Below are positions 1 through 8,847 of a DNA stretch of 63,695 bases, in pieces. Each line of letters opens with the position of its first letter. Positions within the stretch are counted from its first letter, which is position 1. The stretch is from assembly GCA_027623315.1 (NCBI GenBank), contig JAQBYD010000015.1, forward strand, positions 1 through 63,695. The letters run 5' to 3'. The notes below the pieces were generated by a model, which saw only the letters and a program-made list of their open reading frames with translations, did not search any database and had not been told where the DNA came from. The translations under genes were made by a program, and so were the position numbers. The stretch is from Verrucomicrobiota bacterium. Lineage in GTDB: Bacteria; Verrucomicrobiota; Kiritimatiellia; CAJWTS01.

Positions 1-94
1 GTTTGCCACCTCGCACCCGACGGTTCTCCACCACGCTGTAGTAGCGATGATCCTTCCCGTCCTTGTGACGATTGCTCACTCGCAGAAACATCAT
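1..94 (-). mobile_element. IS transposase, N-terminal end (partial, cut by window edge)
   Basis: The reverse strand from 94 reads ATG ATG TTT CTG CGA and continues open to the window edge for about 31 codons. The peptide contains RHKDGKDHRYYSVVENRR, the N-terminal style of IS1634/IS4-like transposases (basic, KDGK-x-HxYxxxVENRR). It would catalyse movement of its own element. Only the first tenth of a normal transposase is visible, so family and intactness are not certain. No terminal inverted repeat can be confirmed because the other end lies outside the window. Confidence 0.6.
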
Positions 95-204
95 GCCCGT
101 AGAATCGACCATTCATAGCATCCGCACAAGGGGGTAGGTCTTCACCACAAGCCCTTTCGAACTCTCCCGTCGCTAAACCCTAAGCATTCGGCCCGCGATA
201 CGGC

Positions 205-231
205 GAAAAAAAGCGGTTCGCTCCGCGAACA
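205..231 (-). terminator. Intrinsic terminator-like hairpin
   Basis: Read on the minus strand there is a 6-bp stem GTTCGC/GCGAAC with a GGA loop (216-230), followed by CGC and a run of seven T (206-212). It could end transcripts coming from the AhpD-like gene or the respiratory operon before the transposase. Confidence 0.45.
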
Positions 232-369
232 GTGAAAGTCGGGCTAGAAGTCAAGAAGGAAGGCAGAATGCTAACCGGGCTGTGTACCGAACGACCTGGA
301 TGGGCTGTGTTTGGCCGTGGCGCTACCGCACCGGTTCGGGAGGGGCGAACCGACCGTCGAATTTCCCAT

Positions 370-389
370 CAGGTGGAACGATCCACCTG
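370..389. repeat. Perfect 8-bp inverted repeat
   Basis: CAGGTGGA and TCCACCTG flank the four bases ACGA. No T-run follows on either strand, so it is either a protein-binding palindrome or an RNA hairpin. No gene starts next to it. Confidence 0.35.
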
Positions 390-573
390 TCACTTGCTGT
401 TCGGAGCAAAGCCGATAGTGGCGCCGATTGTCCATCCTTGAGAGCCGCGTGCGGAGGCCGATGGGGTCGGTCGGGACCAATACCCGCAAATCTTCCTTTG
501 CGGACATTGAGACGAAGCGCAACTGTCCTGCGCCGACATGGCTGATTCATCCGAAACTCGCTTGCGCGGCTGC

Positions 574-595
574 CGCCCGATAGAGCGGTCGGGCG
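574..595 (-). terminator. Weak hairpin just after the AhpD-like gene
   Basis: CGCCCGA and TCGGGCG form a 7-bp stem with an 8-base loop, starting 14 bases after the stop codon at 609. A U-tract is missing, so termination would be weak or factor-assisted. Confidence 0.3.
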
Positions 596-608
596 CGCGC
601 TGCGGGCG

Positions 609-1013
609 TCAGTCCGAGCCGCCGGCCATCTCCGGGCTGATATCGCAGGGCACGCGCAGGGAGTCCGCGATGGAGTTGAAGCTCTCGAAGAGCTCGACGA
701 CCTCCCTGGTCTCGGTGATTTCCTGTTCGGTCGCCCCATTCATCAAGGCCATGGCTTCGTGCGCCAGGCTGCAGTATTCGCAACGATTTACAGACGATAC
801 GGCCAGCGCGATCAACTCCTTGGTCTTCCGGTCGAGCGCCCGCTGCTGCACCATGATGGTTTTGACGCGATTCCAGTTCAGCTCCAGCCAATCCGGGTCG
901 AGTGCCGCCTGCGCCTTAAAGAAATTCGGCACCATGCCGAAGCTCGCCTTGATGTCAGCAAGAACCTCTTTGGCTTTTCCAGTCGCTTCCTCTTCCGATA
1001 ATAGCTTCGTCAT
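609..1013 (-). CDS. Carboxymuconolactone decarboxylase / AhpD-like protein
   Basis: A 134-residue cytoplasmic protein of the CMD/AhpD superfamily. The signature Cys78-Glu-Tyr-Cys81 followed by His85 is the peroxidase/proton-relay motif of AhpD-like members. These reduce peroxides or act as small thiol-disulfide carriers, so an antioxidant role is more likely than decarboxylation. The length fits single-domain AhpD-like proteins. The ATG at 1013 has a strong ribosome site (AGGAGG, 7 bases upstream). It lies 148 bases after the respiratory operon on the same strand and may be cotranscribed. The exact substrate cannot be told from sequence. Confidence 0.85.
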   Translation of the reverse strand: MTKLLSEEEATGKAKEVLADIKASFGMVPNFFKAQAALDPDWLELNWNRVKTIMVQQRALDRKTKELIALAVSSVNRCEYCSLAHEAMALMNGATEQEITETREVVELFESFNSIADSLRVPCDISPEMAGGSD

Positions 1014-1161
1014 GTCTGCATCCTCCTGGCGGGCCTGCTCATTCAGGCAAGCGCGTTTGTGTTGTATTCCCGGTCGCGATTAAACGATGTCCACGGATCG
1101 GTGCATGGCGTCGCGGCTCTCCGAGAGACTCCCTCCTGGCCTAACGTAGAGAGCCCTACCG

Positions 1162-3111
1162 TCACATGGCCGAACTGCGCATCTGCATCGGTTGCTTGAG
1201 AAGCCACAGACTCATCAGGCTGAAGAGTATCATGGCCACGAGCATTGGCAACTGGCTGCGCAGGGCGGCACCACGCGTCTGAAACAGGCCGGCGACCATG
1301 CGGCGCGCCACCCACAGGCTGTAGACGTGCCCCACGAGAACGCAAAGCACCTGGATAATCCACAGGGTCGGCAGATCCACCAGCGGGGCGAGTTCCCATT
1401 GCGCCGTTCCGAACAGGTTCCAGCCGTGCCCCATGGGGTCCGACACCAGCGCGACCACCTTCTGTCCCTCCATCAGGAGATGCTCGGCGTTGTGGGCAAG
1501 ATGATAGAAGAGCGCGATCGGCAGCACGGCATAGGCGTACCGAATGAAATAGTCCCGATACCCAACACCCGGCTCGCGGGCCATCCAGCGCGAGATCGCC
1601 ACGAGCCCGGCGTACATCAGAATCGGCACCAACATGATGAGGACCATACCCAGGCTGAACGAGATGATCTCACCCCCGGCATAGACGCCTTCAATCCAAT
1701 CCACAATGCGCCGCCATGAAGCGGTCATGGTCAACCCGTGGAAGCCGGTCATGGCCAGCATCACCAACGCGAGGTACGCTTCATCCGAGCGGGGGCGAAT
1801 CGGGGACTCCAGGTCCGCACCCCACGGACGCAGGTTCAGCGCGACGTTGTCGTGGTCGCACGTCTTGACGCATTCCATGCACGAAATGCAATACGTGTTC
1901 TGCTTCATGCTGCCCAGAAACTCGAAGGTCGGACACGCGTCACCGGCCTCGCTGCCGCGAAAGCACGCCTTACTCGAGCAACTGCGGCAGACGTCCTTAT
2001 CCCTGGCCCGCACTTCGACCGGCGCGAACAGGGCGTACATCCCGCTGACGCGTCCGACCAGGCAGCCGTAGCGGCAGAAGGCTTTGCGGTCGAAAATGAA
2101 TGCGCAGACGAACGCCATGCCCAGCATCCCCAGCGCAAGCCACGCGGTAAATCGCGGACTCATCGTCACCCCGAAACCGAGTTCAATCCATGTCAGGCCG
2201 ATAAACAGCAACGTGGCAGGCCAGATGTTGCGCATCCATCGCGGCCACTTCAACTGCAGCGAGAGTCCACTCTTTCGGCGGCCCCACGCGCGCAGCCCCT
2301 CCGCCCAATCCGCGATCGCGTTCCATGGACATGCGTAGCACCAGGCTTTGCCCATATAGAGTATCAGCAGAATCAGACCGCCCCACCAGACCGTCCACGT
2401 GAGCAGTGGCGCCACATTCTTGCCCGGCAACTGATCGCCGAACAGACCGGACACGATAACCATGATGAAGGCTGCCAGGAACGCCAACTGCGTCACGAAG
2501 CGCGTCATGGGATGCCGCAACAGCGCCTTGAACGGACGCCAGCGCAGCAGGTCAAGGCGCGCGGATGGGCGGCCCTGTGCGCTCCCCGCCGGCGATGTCC
2601 GCGGCGATCGCCATTCGAAAAGACCAAAGGAGATGACGAGGACGACGGCGATGCTCGCATAGTACAACCATTCGGGTATCCCCCACATGGTATGCATGAA
2701 TTGCCCCGCGGGGTCCGCGCGAAAATCGCGGCGATGTTCTTCGGAGCAGAAATGATACGTGTCGCCCTGCCATGTCACCGCAAACGCTCCCACCGCCATC
2801 GGCGTGGACACCCCGGCCGCCTTGCATACGAGGCACCCTTCCGCCACGTACAGCTGCGGCTCGATCTCGAACATATCGCGGCATTGTTCCGTACAGAAGA
2901 GGAAGATCGCGTCCTCGTGCTCGGCAGAGATCCCCTTCCCAACCGTCATGCCGCAGACAGGATCAAGCGCCGTCGCCGGAGCGGAAGCGGCTCCGCGGGA
3001 GTTCGATCGCGCGGTCGAGCGCAGGTGCCCATAGACCATCAGCCCGATCACGACCAGCGCGAACAGGTACGGGAACGACAACGAGAATGTCTCTCTGAGC
3101 ATCCTCTTCAT
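1162..3111 (-). CDS. YHS-domain / NapH-like polyferredoxin membrane protein
   Basis: A 649-residue inner-membrane protein, the last gene of the operon. After one N-terminal membrane segment (about 10-30) come two YHS-like metal-binding segments (DPVCGM near 50; CLVCKAA near 95, with FCSEEHRRDF). Then follow several membrane helices with the NapH/NosR-type motifs CYACPWN and CRYGCLVGR, and two 4Fe-4S clusters (CRSCSSKAC and CISCMECVKTCD), then more helices. NapH-type proteins pass electrons from quinol to periplasmic ferredoxins. The YHS part suggests added metal sensing or copper/iron handling. It overlaps the upstream napH by ATGA (3108-3111), implying translational coupling. The N-terminal YHS fusion is unusual. 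Role inferred from family and context. Confidence 0.8.
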   Translation of the reverse strand: MKRMLRETFSLSFPYLFALVVIGLMVYGHLRSTARSNSRGAASAPATALDPVCGMTVGKGISAEHEDAIFLFCTEQCRDMFEIEPQLYVAEGCLVCKAAGVSTPMAVGAFAVTWQGDTYHFCSEEHRRDFRADPAGQFMHTMWGIPEWLYYASIAVVLVISFGLFEWRSPRTSPAGSAQGRPSARLDLLRWRPFKALLRHPMTRFVTQLAFLAAFIMVIVSGLFGDQLPGKNVAPLLTWTVWWGGLILLILYMGKAWCYACPWNAIADWAEGLRAWGRRKSGLSLQLKWPRWMRNIWPATLLFIGLTWIELGFGVTMSPRFTAWLALGMLGMAFVCAFIFDRKAFCRYGCLVGRVSGMYALFAPVEVRARDKDVCRSCSSKACFRGSEAGDACPTFEFLGSMKQNTYCISCMECVKTCDHDNVALNLRPWGADLESPIRPRSDEAYLALVMLAMTGFHGLTMTASWRRIVDWIEGVYAGGEIISFSLGMVLIMLVPILMYAGLVAISRWMAREPGVGYRDYFIRYAYAVLPIALFYHLAHNAEHLLMEGQKVVALVSDPMGHGWNLFGTAQWELAPLVDLPTLWIIQVLCVLVGHVYSLWVARRMVAGLFQTRGAALRSQLPMLVAMILFSLMSLWLLKQPMQMRSSAM

Positions 3112-4721
3112 GCCGGCACCGGCTTGGCTTGAGCAGCCCGCTTCACGGAACGCTGCCTCTTGATGCGTATCGCGCGAATGATGACCAGGAAAAGCACCAC
3201 TCCGGACGCCACGCCGCCCAGCACGAAGATCGGGGAACCCGGCTCACCCACGACCATGGGCAACTCGATAATCCACGGCTCTCCTTCGGCCTCGAATTCG
3301 ACGCGCAACATGTATTCGGATTCGGCGTCGAATTGCGGGTAGAATTTAAACACCGCCTGATCAAGCTCGGCGGGCATGGGTCCGTAGACAACCTCATCCT
3401 TGCCCAGCCAGCGCTTCTCGAGCGCGGTAAAGGTCAACGCCTTCTCGAACACGGCCCCCGTGTCGCGATGATTGACGTAGATATAGATCGAGCAGCGGTC
3501 GCCCGGTGCGGGCTTCCCCGGGTATCCGGTCATCTTCACATCATAGGCGCCGGCTTCCGCCTTGTAGGTCAGCACCGGCGTCTGGGGGTAATCCTCATCA
3601 TACGAGTAATGAGGAATCCCAAGAATGTGGTGCGCAGCCGCACTGGAGCCGAGGAAGCTGATCACGATCACAAGCGGCAGCAGCGTTGCGCGTGCAGCAT
3701 GCGCCGGCTTGCGCAGTCGCACCGGGGACGCGACGGAATAAGAGAGCGCATCATCTCCGCAGTGCGATAGGCACAGTCCGCAGTTGTCGCACTCTTTGCC
3801 CATCTCGTCGTTCATGGGGTTCAAGCCTATCGGACAGACTGTGACGCAATCCGCGCAGCGCGTGCATGCCACCGGGTCGAGCTTGATCCGGATTGGTCTG
3901 CGGGATCCGAGCAAGCTGTACAGCGCACCGCCCGGACAAACATAGCGGCACCACCATCTGCGCGATACGGTCAGCTCAAAAAGCACGATGCCCAGGATGA
4001 TCAGGCTCATCCATGTCAGCCCACCCCACCACAAGCCGAACTTCCCGTCCTCAGCCCGGTCAAACAGCGCGAAAACGAAATCGTGGGCCTCGCGACCGAT
4101 GATCGCCGGCGGATAGATGTACCCCAGCACCGGGCGTGCGAGGAAGGCCGTCATCACCAGCCCGACAGCCAGTAAGACGTACTTAACGCTACGGTCAAAT
4201 TTCACGTCGCGCGGCTTGATCTCCAGAAAGCGCAGGAGTCCGCGCAATTTGTCGGTCATTTCGAGAAGCAGATGCATCGGGCAGATCCACGAACAGAAGA
4301 CTCTCCCCAACAGAACCGCCGCCAGAACCGGAATGATCAGTCCAATCAAGAGGACCTTCTTAATCCGCTTGCTGGCCGATATACTTTCAGCCCCGGCCAG
4401 CGGATCCGTCAGGGAAAGCGAGCCGAGCTCCATCGACCAGGGGCTGCCGTGCAGTAACTGCGTATAGGACAGGATCTGCTTGCGATCACGATCCATGCGA
4501 CCGACGCGTTCCTGCTCCGCCCGGGGAAGCGCTCGGAATCCGTCGTCGACGGACTGTAGTACCTCACCTTGCAGGCTGCCCTGCCACTTTTCTAGATTCT
4601 CATCCAACTCGAAGGCGGAGAGATAGTTGGCATAGCGTGCCGCAACCGGTACCAGCAGGATAAGAAGCAGCACGCCGATCTGCACAAGGCGCCGCGTGAT
4701 CTGCAGTTTGCGCACGTTCAT
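3108..4721 (-). CDS. napH: NapH/CcoG-like 4Fe-4S polyferredoxin membrane protein
   Basis: A 537-residue membrane iron-sulfur protein. It has the CSWICPMHL and CRYVCPGGAL motifs after membrane helices, then two clusters (CTRCADCVTVCP and CDNCGLCLSHCG), as in NapH. NapH and NapG form a quinol dehydrogenase feeding periplasmic reductases. A C-terminal soluble beta-rich segment (about 365-495) and a final membrane helix (near 500) extend it beyond the roughly 290 residues of E. coli NapH, recalling CcoG/RdxA. The gene lies 3 bases after the NapG-type gene, and its stop overlaps the next start. Subfamily (NapH versus CcoG) is my inference; the context favours NapH. Confidence 0.8.
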   Translation of the reverse strand: MNVRKLQITRRLVQIGVLLLILLVPVAARYANYLSAFELDENLEKWQGSLQGEVLQSVDDGFRALPRAEQERVGRMDRDRKQILSYTQLLHGSPWSMELGSLSLTDPLAGAESISASKRIKKVLLIGLIIPVLAAVLLGRVFCSWICPMHLLLEMTDKLRGLLRFLEIKPRDVKFDRSVKYVLLAVGLVMTAFLARPVLGYIYPPAIIGREAHDFVFALFDRAEDGKFGLWWGGLTWMSLIILGIVLFELTVSRRWWCRYVCPGGALYSLLGSRRPIRIKLDPVACTRCADCVTVCPIGLNPMNDEMGKECDNCGLCLSHCGDDALSYSVASPVRLRKPAHAARATLLPLVIVISFLGSSAAAHHILGIPHYSYDEDYPQTPVLTYKAEAGAYDVKMTGYPGKPAPGDRCSIYIYVNHRDTGAVFEKALTFTALEKRWLGKDEVVYGPMPAELDQAVFKFYPQFDAESEYMLRVEFEAEGEPWIIELPMVVGEPGSPIFVLGGVASGVVLFLVIIRAIRIKRQRSVKRAAQAKPVPA

Positions 4722-4724
4722 GCT

Positions 4725-5390
4725 TCAGGCCTCAGCTTTCATCCTTCTCTTGCTTTGAACCTGGATCGCCCGAATTCCGCTTCGCTCATCGACAATGCAC
4801 ACTTCTTCGCAGAGCCCGCACCCGGTGCAGACTTCTGCATGGACCGTAGGTGCATCCCGGTAATCCAGTGTGATGGCCCGGTTGTGCAGCGGACACATGG
4901 TGTGGCAGGCACCGCATATCCCCGTCCCGTTGTGGGACACGCACAATCTCTCATCGACGACCGCGACGCCCATGTCGGTCTCCTCCATGCGCTGCATGGG
5001 CTCGATCGCACCGGTCGGGCACGCCGGGCCGCACTTCATGCACATCGTGCACCCGGCCTCGACCGGCAATATGTAGGGGGTTCCCTGGGACGCGCCGGCC
5101 TCGGGACCGAAGAGCCGAATACATTGCGGCTCACACACATCCGCACAAAGTGTACAGCGCATGCACTCGGCCAGGAACTCCGCCTCGGGTCGTGAATTCG
5201 GCGGGCGCAGCACACCCATCTCACCACGGGCGCCTCTCGGAAGATCACGGCCGTGCCCGATCGCGACGAGTCCGGTCAGGGCGCCGCCGCCGACGCCAAT
5301 CTTTCCCGACACGCGAAAGGCCCGGCGCAGGAACTCGCGGCGCCCGTAACGCGGTGACGACGAACTCGTTGCTGCGTTTTCCTGCGTCAC
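4725..5390 (-). CDS. napG: NapG/MauM-type periplasmic ferredoxin (Tat-exported)
   Basis: A 221-residue protein when started at the GTG at 5390. That start overlaps the stop of the previous gene (GTGA), which fits the operon better than the longer frame reaching 5462. The N-terminus has a twin-arginine signal (RREFLRRAF) and a hydrophobic stretch. Four 4Fe-4S cluster motifs follow, including CMRCTLCADVCEP, CTMCMKCGPACP and CTGCGLCEEVC. NapG proteins carry electrons from NapH toward NapA on the outer face of the membrane. Two NapG-like genes sit side by side here, a duplication within the operon. Confidence 0.82.
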   Translation of the reverse strand: MTQENAATSSSSPRYGRREFLRRAFRVSGKIGVGGGALTGLVAIGHGRDLPRGARGEMGVLRPPNSRPEAEFLAECMRCTLCADVCEPQCIRLFGPEAGASQGTPYILPVEAGCTMCMKCGPACPTGAIEPMQRMEETDMGVAVVDERLCVSHNGTGICGACHTMCPLHNRAITLDYRDAPTVHAEVCTGCGLCEEVCIVDERSGIRAIQVQSKRRMKAEA

Positions 5391-6052
5391 GCGACACCCT
5401 CTCGCTGGTAGCTCGGAGTCACACGGATCGCCTGCGGGTAGCGAATGCACGCGCGCTCGCATAGACCGCAGCCAATGCAGACATCTTCATCGATGAGCGG
5501 CTTCTCCCATAGTCCCGCGCTCAGCGCCTCGCCCTCGAACGGGCATGCGCGCACGCACGCGCCGCACGACGCGCCGTTGTAGGAGTAGCACAGGTTGCGG
5601 TCGACCTCGGCGGTGCCCATATGCACCTTGGCCCGGATATCGTCGGACGTCTTCTGAACACGCTGCAGGGCGCCGCTGGGACACGCCGCGGTGCACTGCA
5701 GTTCTGCGCCCGGTGCACCATTGCAGAGCATGCAGGCCTGGCGGCGCGGAAAGATTACGGGCGTGCCGCGCTGGCCGCGACCCGGTTGCATGGACAGATC
5801 CTTACCCGCATCCTCGGTAAAGGCCGTGATGCACCGGTTGGGGCATGCATCCGCGCAGCGACCGCATCGGATGCAGGTGGCTAAAAACGTATCTTCGGAG
5901 AGCGCTCCGGGCGGCCGGACGCAGGGCTCCGCCGCAGACGCGTCCCCCGACGACATCAGCCACCCGCCACCGGCAGAGGCCGCGACGGCGGCCGTGCCGG
6001 TCGCAAGCCGGCGCATGAAATTGCGCCGGCTCGGATCGAAACGCTCAGTCAT
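5387..6052 (-). CDS. NapG/MauM-type ferredoxin, second copy (Tat-exported)
   Basis: A 221-residue iron-sulfur protein starting with a twin-arginine signal (RRNFMRRL) and an alanine-rich export stretch. Cluster motifs in order include CIRCGRCADACPN, CMLCNGAPGAELQCTAACP, CGACVRACP and CIGCGLCERACI. It overlaps napA upstream (ATGA, 6049-6052) and the other NapG-like gene downstream, so these genes are tightly coupled. It differs from the second copy in cluster spacing. It may serve as the direct partner of NapA, the part NapB plays elsewhere; that is inference. NapF is an alternative label, but the Tat signal argues against a cytoplasmic NapF. Confidence 0.8.
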   Translation of the reverse strand: MTERFDPSRRNFMRRLATGTAAVAASAGGGWLMSSGDASAAEPCVRPPGALSEDTFLATCIRCGRCADACPNRCITAFTEDAGKDLSMQPGRGQRGTPVIFPRRQACMLCNGAPGAELQCTAACPSGALQRVQKTSDDIRAKVHMGTAEVDRNLCYSYNGASCGACVRACPFEGEALSAGLWEKPLIDEDVCIGCGLCERACIRYPQAIRVTPSYQREGVA

Positions 6053-8775
6053 ACTCTTTCCAGACGTGCGGCAAGCTTCTTGTAATCACACTGGCCCGAG
6101 ACCGGATCCCAGGCACGATGGCTCACCGCATTAACCAGCCACTTGTTCTTCTTTGGATCCGCACTATCCGCAACCGACAGGTTCCACGGGCTGAACATGT
6201 AGCCTTCGGGCACCTCGTTGCGTGCGGGGCGCACAATCGACGTCGTGCCAACCGATACGCGGCCCTCATAGCTGCTGCGGCGCGTGACCACGCGCACACG
6301 TTCACCATCCTCCAGACCGAAGCGTTCGGCGTCCTTCGGATGCAGTTCAACGTATTGCTCAGGCACCAGCTTTGATGTGGTGGCACCCCGAATCGTCTTC
6401 GCCGTATGGAAGTGCTCGTACACGATGCCGAGACCGATCCACATGGGATACTTGTCCTCCTTGATGGCGGCCTCCAGCCCTTTCGACTTGTCTTCGTAGA
6501 AGTCGAGATCGGGCAACTCGGGAACGAGGCCGAGATCGCGGGCTTTCTTCAGCAGCTCCGGGTTCTTGTAGAGCCAGGGCCCTTCGCCTTTCTTGACGCC
6601 GTACTTTGCGAACTCGCGCGTGACGTCCTTCAAGTTCTTGCCGTCCACGCCATAGTCCTGTTCGCACAGCTTGAAGTGTGCTTTCCCGTCGGCATGACGA
6701 AAATTGTCGTAGGGACTATCTTTCCAGCCCTCCTGGTGCATGTAGCGCCGCGGGGTGCCGCCCTTGCGAGCGATATCACGCGTGGGTGCCGGCCACTGAA
6801 CTCCGCGTAGCTGCCGGAGTTGGTCATAGAGTCCGATTCCGTCCTTGTCGCGAACTTCCAGCATACCGGTCAGGTCGGCATCCGAACCTTTCGACGCCTT
6901 GACGATGTCTTCGAAAACATCTTCGGGGTCGTAGAACTTCTGCCCGTACTCGTTCTGGATCGTCTTCTGGTAGGGGATGATCGTGTCCACATCCAACCCC
7001 AACTTGCGGCCGATGGACTTGCACTTGTCGATGGCAAGATCCATATCGGGAAGGGCCTCGGTGAGAACTTCATCATGCTCATTGCGACCAACATTCACGC
7101 CGTCGCAGACATAGACGCGGCGCTCGGACTGGATATAGGTGCCACCTGTCCACTCACCCCACGTAATCGCCGGGAAGATGACATCCCCGTAGAGCACGTT
7201 GGGAGCGTGGCGGTAGATCTCCTGCACCACGCAGAACATCTTGGTCAGGGCCGGGCGCACGAGCGTTTCCACGTCCGGCAGATGGATATGCGTCGTGTAC
7301 ATCCAGAACATCGCCTTGAGGTCGCCCTCGCAGGCGCGCTCCATCATACCGATCGCCATTGGGTTCTTGAGAAGAGAGGTCTGCGCCAGGCGCTCGCGCG
7401 GGATTCTCCAGCAGTCGGAGATCCAGTCACGCCACTCCGTATTCTTGAGGGGTTGATTGAACGGCAAACGACTGGTCAACCCACCCATCAACCGCTCGCT
7501 CATGGCATTCGGCTGACCGGTTTGGGAGTGCGTACCGCAGCCGGCTCGCCCGACATTGCCCGTCAACAGGTGCAGGTTGATGATCGAGATCGTGTTGTGT
7601 TGGCCGTGCAGCATCTGGTTGTAGCCGATGCCCCAGTAGGTCAACACGCCACCCTTGCCACGCTTGCGGCCCTTGATCGATGCCTCGGCCCACTGGCGAG
7701 CCACTTCTTCTATCACCTCGACGGTGACCCGGCCGCGGTCCAGCAACTTGTTGCGCTCGATAACCTGCTGAGGCGAATAGCGTGCCTTCACGCCTTCGAC
7801 GTACTCGCGCCACCCCGTCGAGTTTTCGTCGAGCCACGTCTCGGGCATCACGGCGTCGGGGTACTTGGTCAGGATCACGTAGGCCAGCGCGTTGAGGTAC
7901 GAGATATCGCCATTCAGTGTCGGGAAGTGGTACGAGTTATCGGGATTGATACTCTCCAGGCCCTGCAGCGTCCCCGTGCGGCGCGGATCCGCCACCAGAG
8001 TCGGAATGTCGGCGGCCTTCTTGTGGTCGGCAACCCGCCAATACAGAACGGGGTGCGCTTCGCGTGCGTTGTGACCGAAAAAGTTGATCATGTCGGCGTC
8101 CTCCAAATCCACGTAGCTGGTCGGTGGAGCGTCGGAGCCGTACGATGCGAAATAGCCCGTCACGGCGGAGGTCATGCACATGCGCGCGTTGGCCTCGATC
8201 GAATTCGATCCGATGATGCCCTTCATCAGCAGGTTCTCGATCCACTGCGCCTCCATGGTGAGTTGGCCGGACCCGCTGAGTCCGACACTGTTCCCGCCGT
8301 GGGCCTTGATAATCGCAGCCATTTTTTCAGCGACGAGTTCCTCTGCCTCGTCGTAAGGCATCTTGATGAAGACGTCATCGTCGAAGCGCCCCTTGGTCGC
8401 CGAGACGTGTCCGGTCAGGGGATCCGACATATCCTTGCGAACAAGGACGTGGCCGATGCGGTCTTTATAGATAGGTTCGTGAGCATTCAGCCCCTTGATA
8501 CACTGCACGCCCTTATTCGTGGGGTGCAGCTTGTCGGGGATAATGCCGGTGATCCGGTCGCCCTCGCAGGCGATCAGAGTACCGCAGCCCACCCCGCAGT
8601 AGGGGCAAGCGGCCTGCAGCGTCCGCCGCGCGCCGTTGCCGATCTGTTTCGTGATTTCGTCCGCATGAGCAAACTCACCCGGAAACATCGGGAAGGTCGA
8701 GGCTGCGGCCACAGCGCCCCCGGACCATCTCATAAAGTCTCTACGATTCATGATGGGCATACATTGTTTCTTCAT
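6049..8775 (-). CDS. napA: Periplasmic nitrate reductase-type molybdopterin oxidoreductase (NapA-like)
   Basis: A 908-residue catalytic subunit that would reduce nitrate to nitrite with a bis-MGD molybdenum centre. Visible are a Tat signal (RRDFMRW, residues 11-17), the N-terminal 4Fe-4S motif Cys57-x2-Cys60-x3-Cys64 with Cys92, and Cys200 in NARMCMTSAV, at the site of the molybdenum-ligand cysteine of Nap/Nas enzymes. GHNAREAHPVLYWRV and the C-terminal molydopterin-binding region fit the family. It is somewhat longer than E. coli NapA (828). Start ATG 8775 has AAAGGAG upstream. A NapD gene in the same operon supports Tat export. Nitrate as substrate is inferred; divergent NapA-like enzymes can use selenate or other oxyanions. 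Confidence 0.85.
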   Translation of the reverse strand: MKKQCMPIMNRRDFMRWSGGAVAAASTFPMFPGEFAHADEITKQIGNGARRTLQAACPYCGVGCGTLIACEGDRITGIIPDKLHPTNKGVQCIKGLNAHEPIYKDRIGHVLVRKDMSDPLTGHVSATKGRFDDDVFIKMPYDEAEELVAEKMAAIIKAHGGNSVGLSGSGQLTMEAQWIENLLMKGIIGSNSIEANARMCMTSAVTGYFASYGSDAPPTSYVDLEDADMINFFGHNAREAHPVLYWRVADHKKAADIPTLVADPRRTGTLQGLESINPDNSYHFPTLNGDISYLNALAYVILTKYPDAVMPETWLDENSTGWREYVEGVKARYSPQQVIERNKLLDRGRVTVEVIEEVARQWAEASIKGRKRGKGGVLTYWGIGYNQMLHGQHNTISIINLHLLTGNVGRAGCGTHSQTGQPNAMSERLMGGLTSRLPFNQPLKNTEWRDWISDCWRIPRERLAQTSLLKNPMAIGMMERACEGDLKAMFWMYTTHIHLPDVETLVRPALTKMFCVVQEIYRHAPNVLYGDVIFPAITWGEWTGGTYIQSERRVYVCDGVNVGRNEHDEVLTEALPDMDLAIDKCKSIGRKLGLDVDTIIPYQKTIQNEYGQKFYDPEDVFEDIVKASKGSDADLTGMLEVRDKDGIGLYDQLRQLRGVQWPAPTRDIARKGGTPRRYMHQEGWKDSPYDNFRHADGKAHFKLCEQDYGVDGKNLKDVTREFAKYGVKKGEGPWLYKNPELLKKARDLGLVPELPDLDFYEDKSKGLEAAIKEDKYPMWIGLGIVYEHFHTAKTIRGATTSKLVPEQYVELHPKDAERFGLEDGERVRVVTRRSSYEGRVSVGTTSIVRPARNEVPEGYMFSPWNLSVADSADPKKNKWLVNAVSHRAWDPVSGQCDYKKLAARLERV

Positions 8776-8847
8776 TCTCTCGTCTCCTTTTGACCGGGTC
8801 GAATCACGCGATCGGCTGATCGCGCGCGTCGCCGCGGTCTCGTTTCT

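Larger units (their letters stand above)
95..608. other. Gene-poor stretch between the transposase and the AhpD-like gene
   Basis: I see no convincing coding frame here; open frames on both strands are arginine/proline-rich shadows. It holds three small hairpins that are listed separately. It probably contains the upstream flank of the insertion sequence at the left edge. Confidence 0.5.

Noticed and set aside
271..739. Short frames in the 95-608 gap as small proteins
   Set aside because: Four overlapping frames of similar length with Arg/Pro-rich composition and no ribosome sites.
3129..3770. Long plus-strand frames opposite the respiratory operon (also 1738-3132, 6820-8793, 10021-10866)
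   Set aside because: They lie fully inside well-supported minus-strand genes, are rich in Arg/His/Gln and have no family features; they are antisense shadows caused by high GC.
6049..8775. NapA as a selenocysteine enzyme
   Set aside because: The molybdenum-ligand position is encoded as Cys (Cys200) and no in-frame TGA is present.
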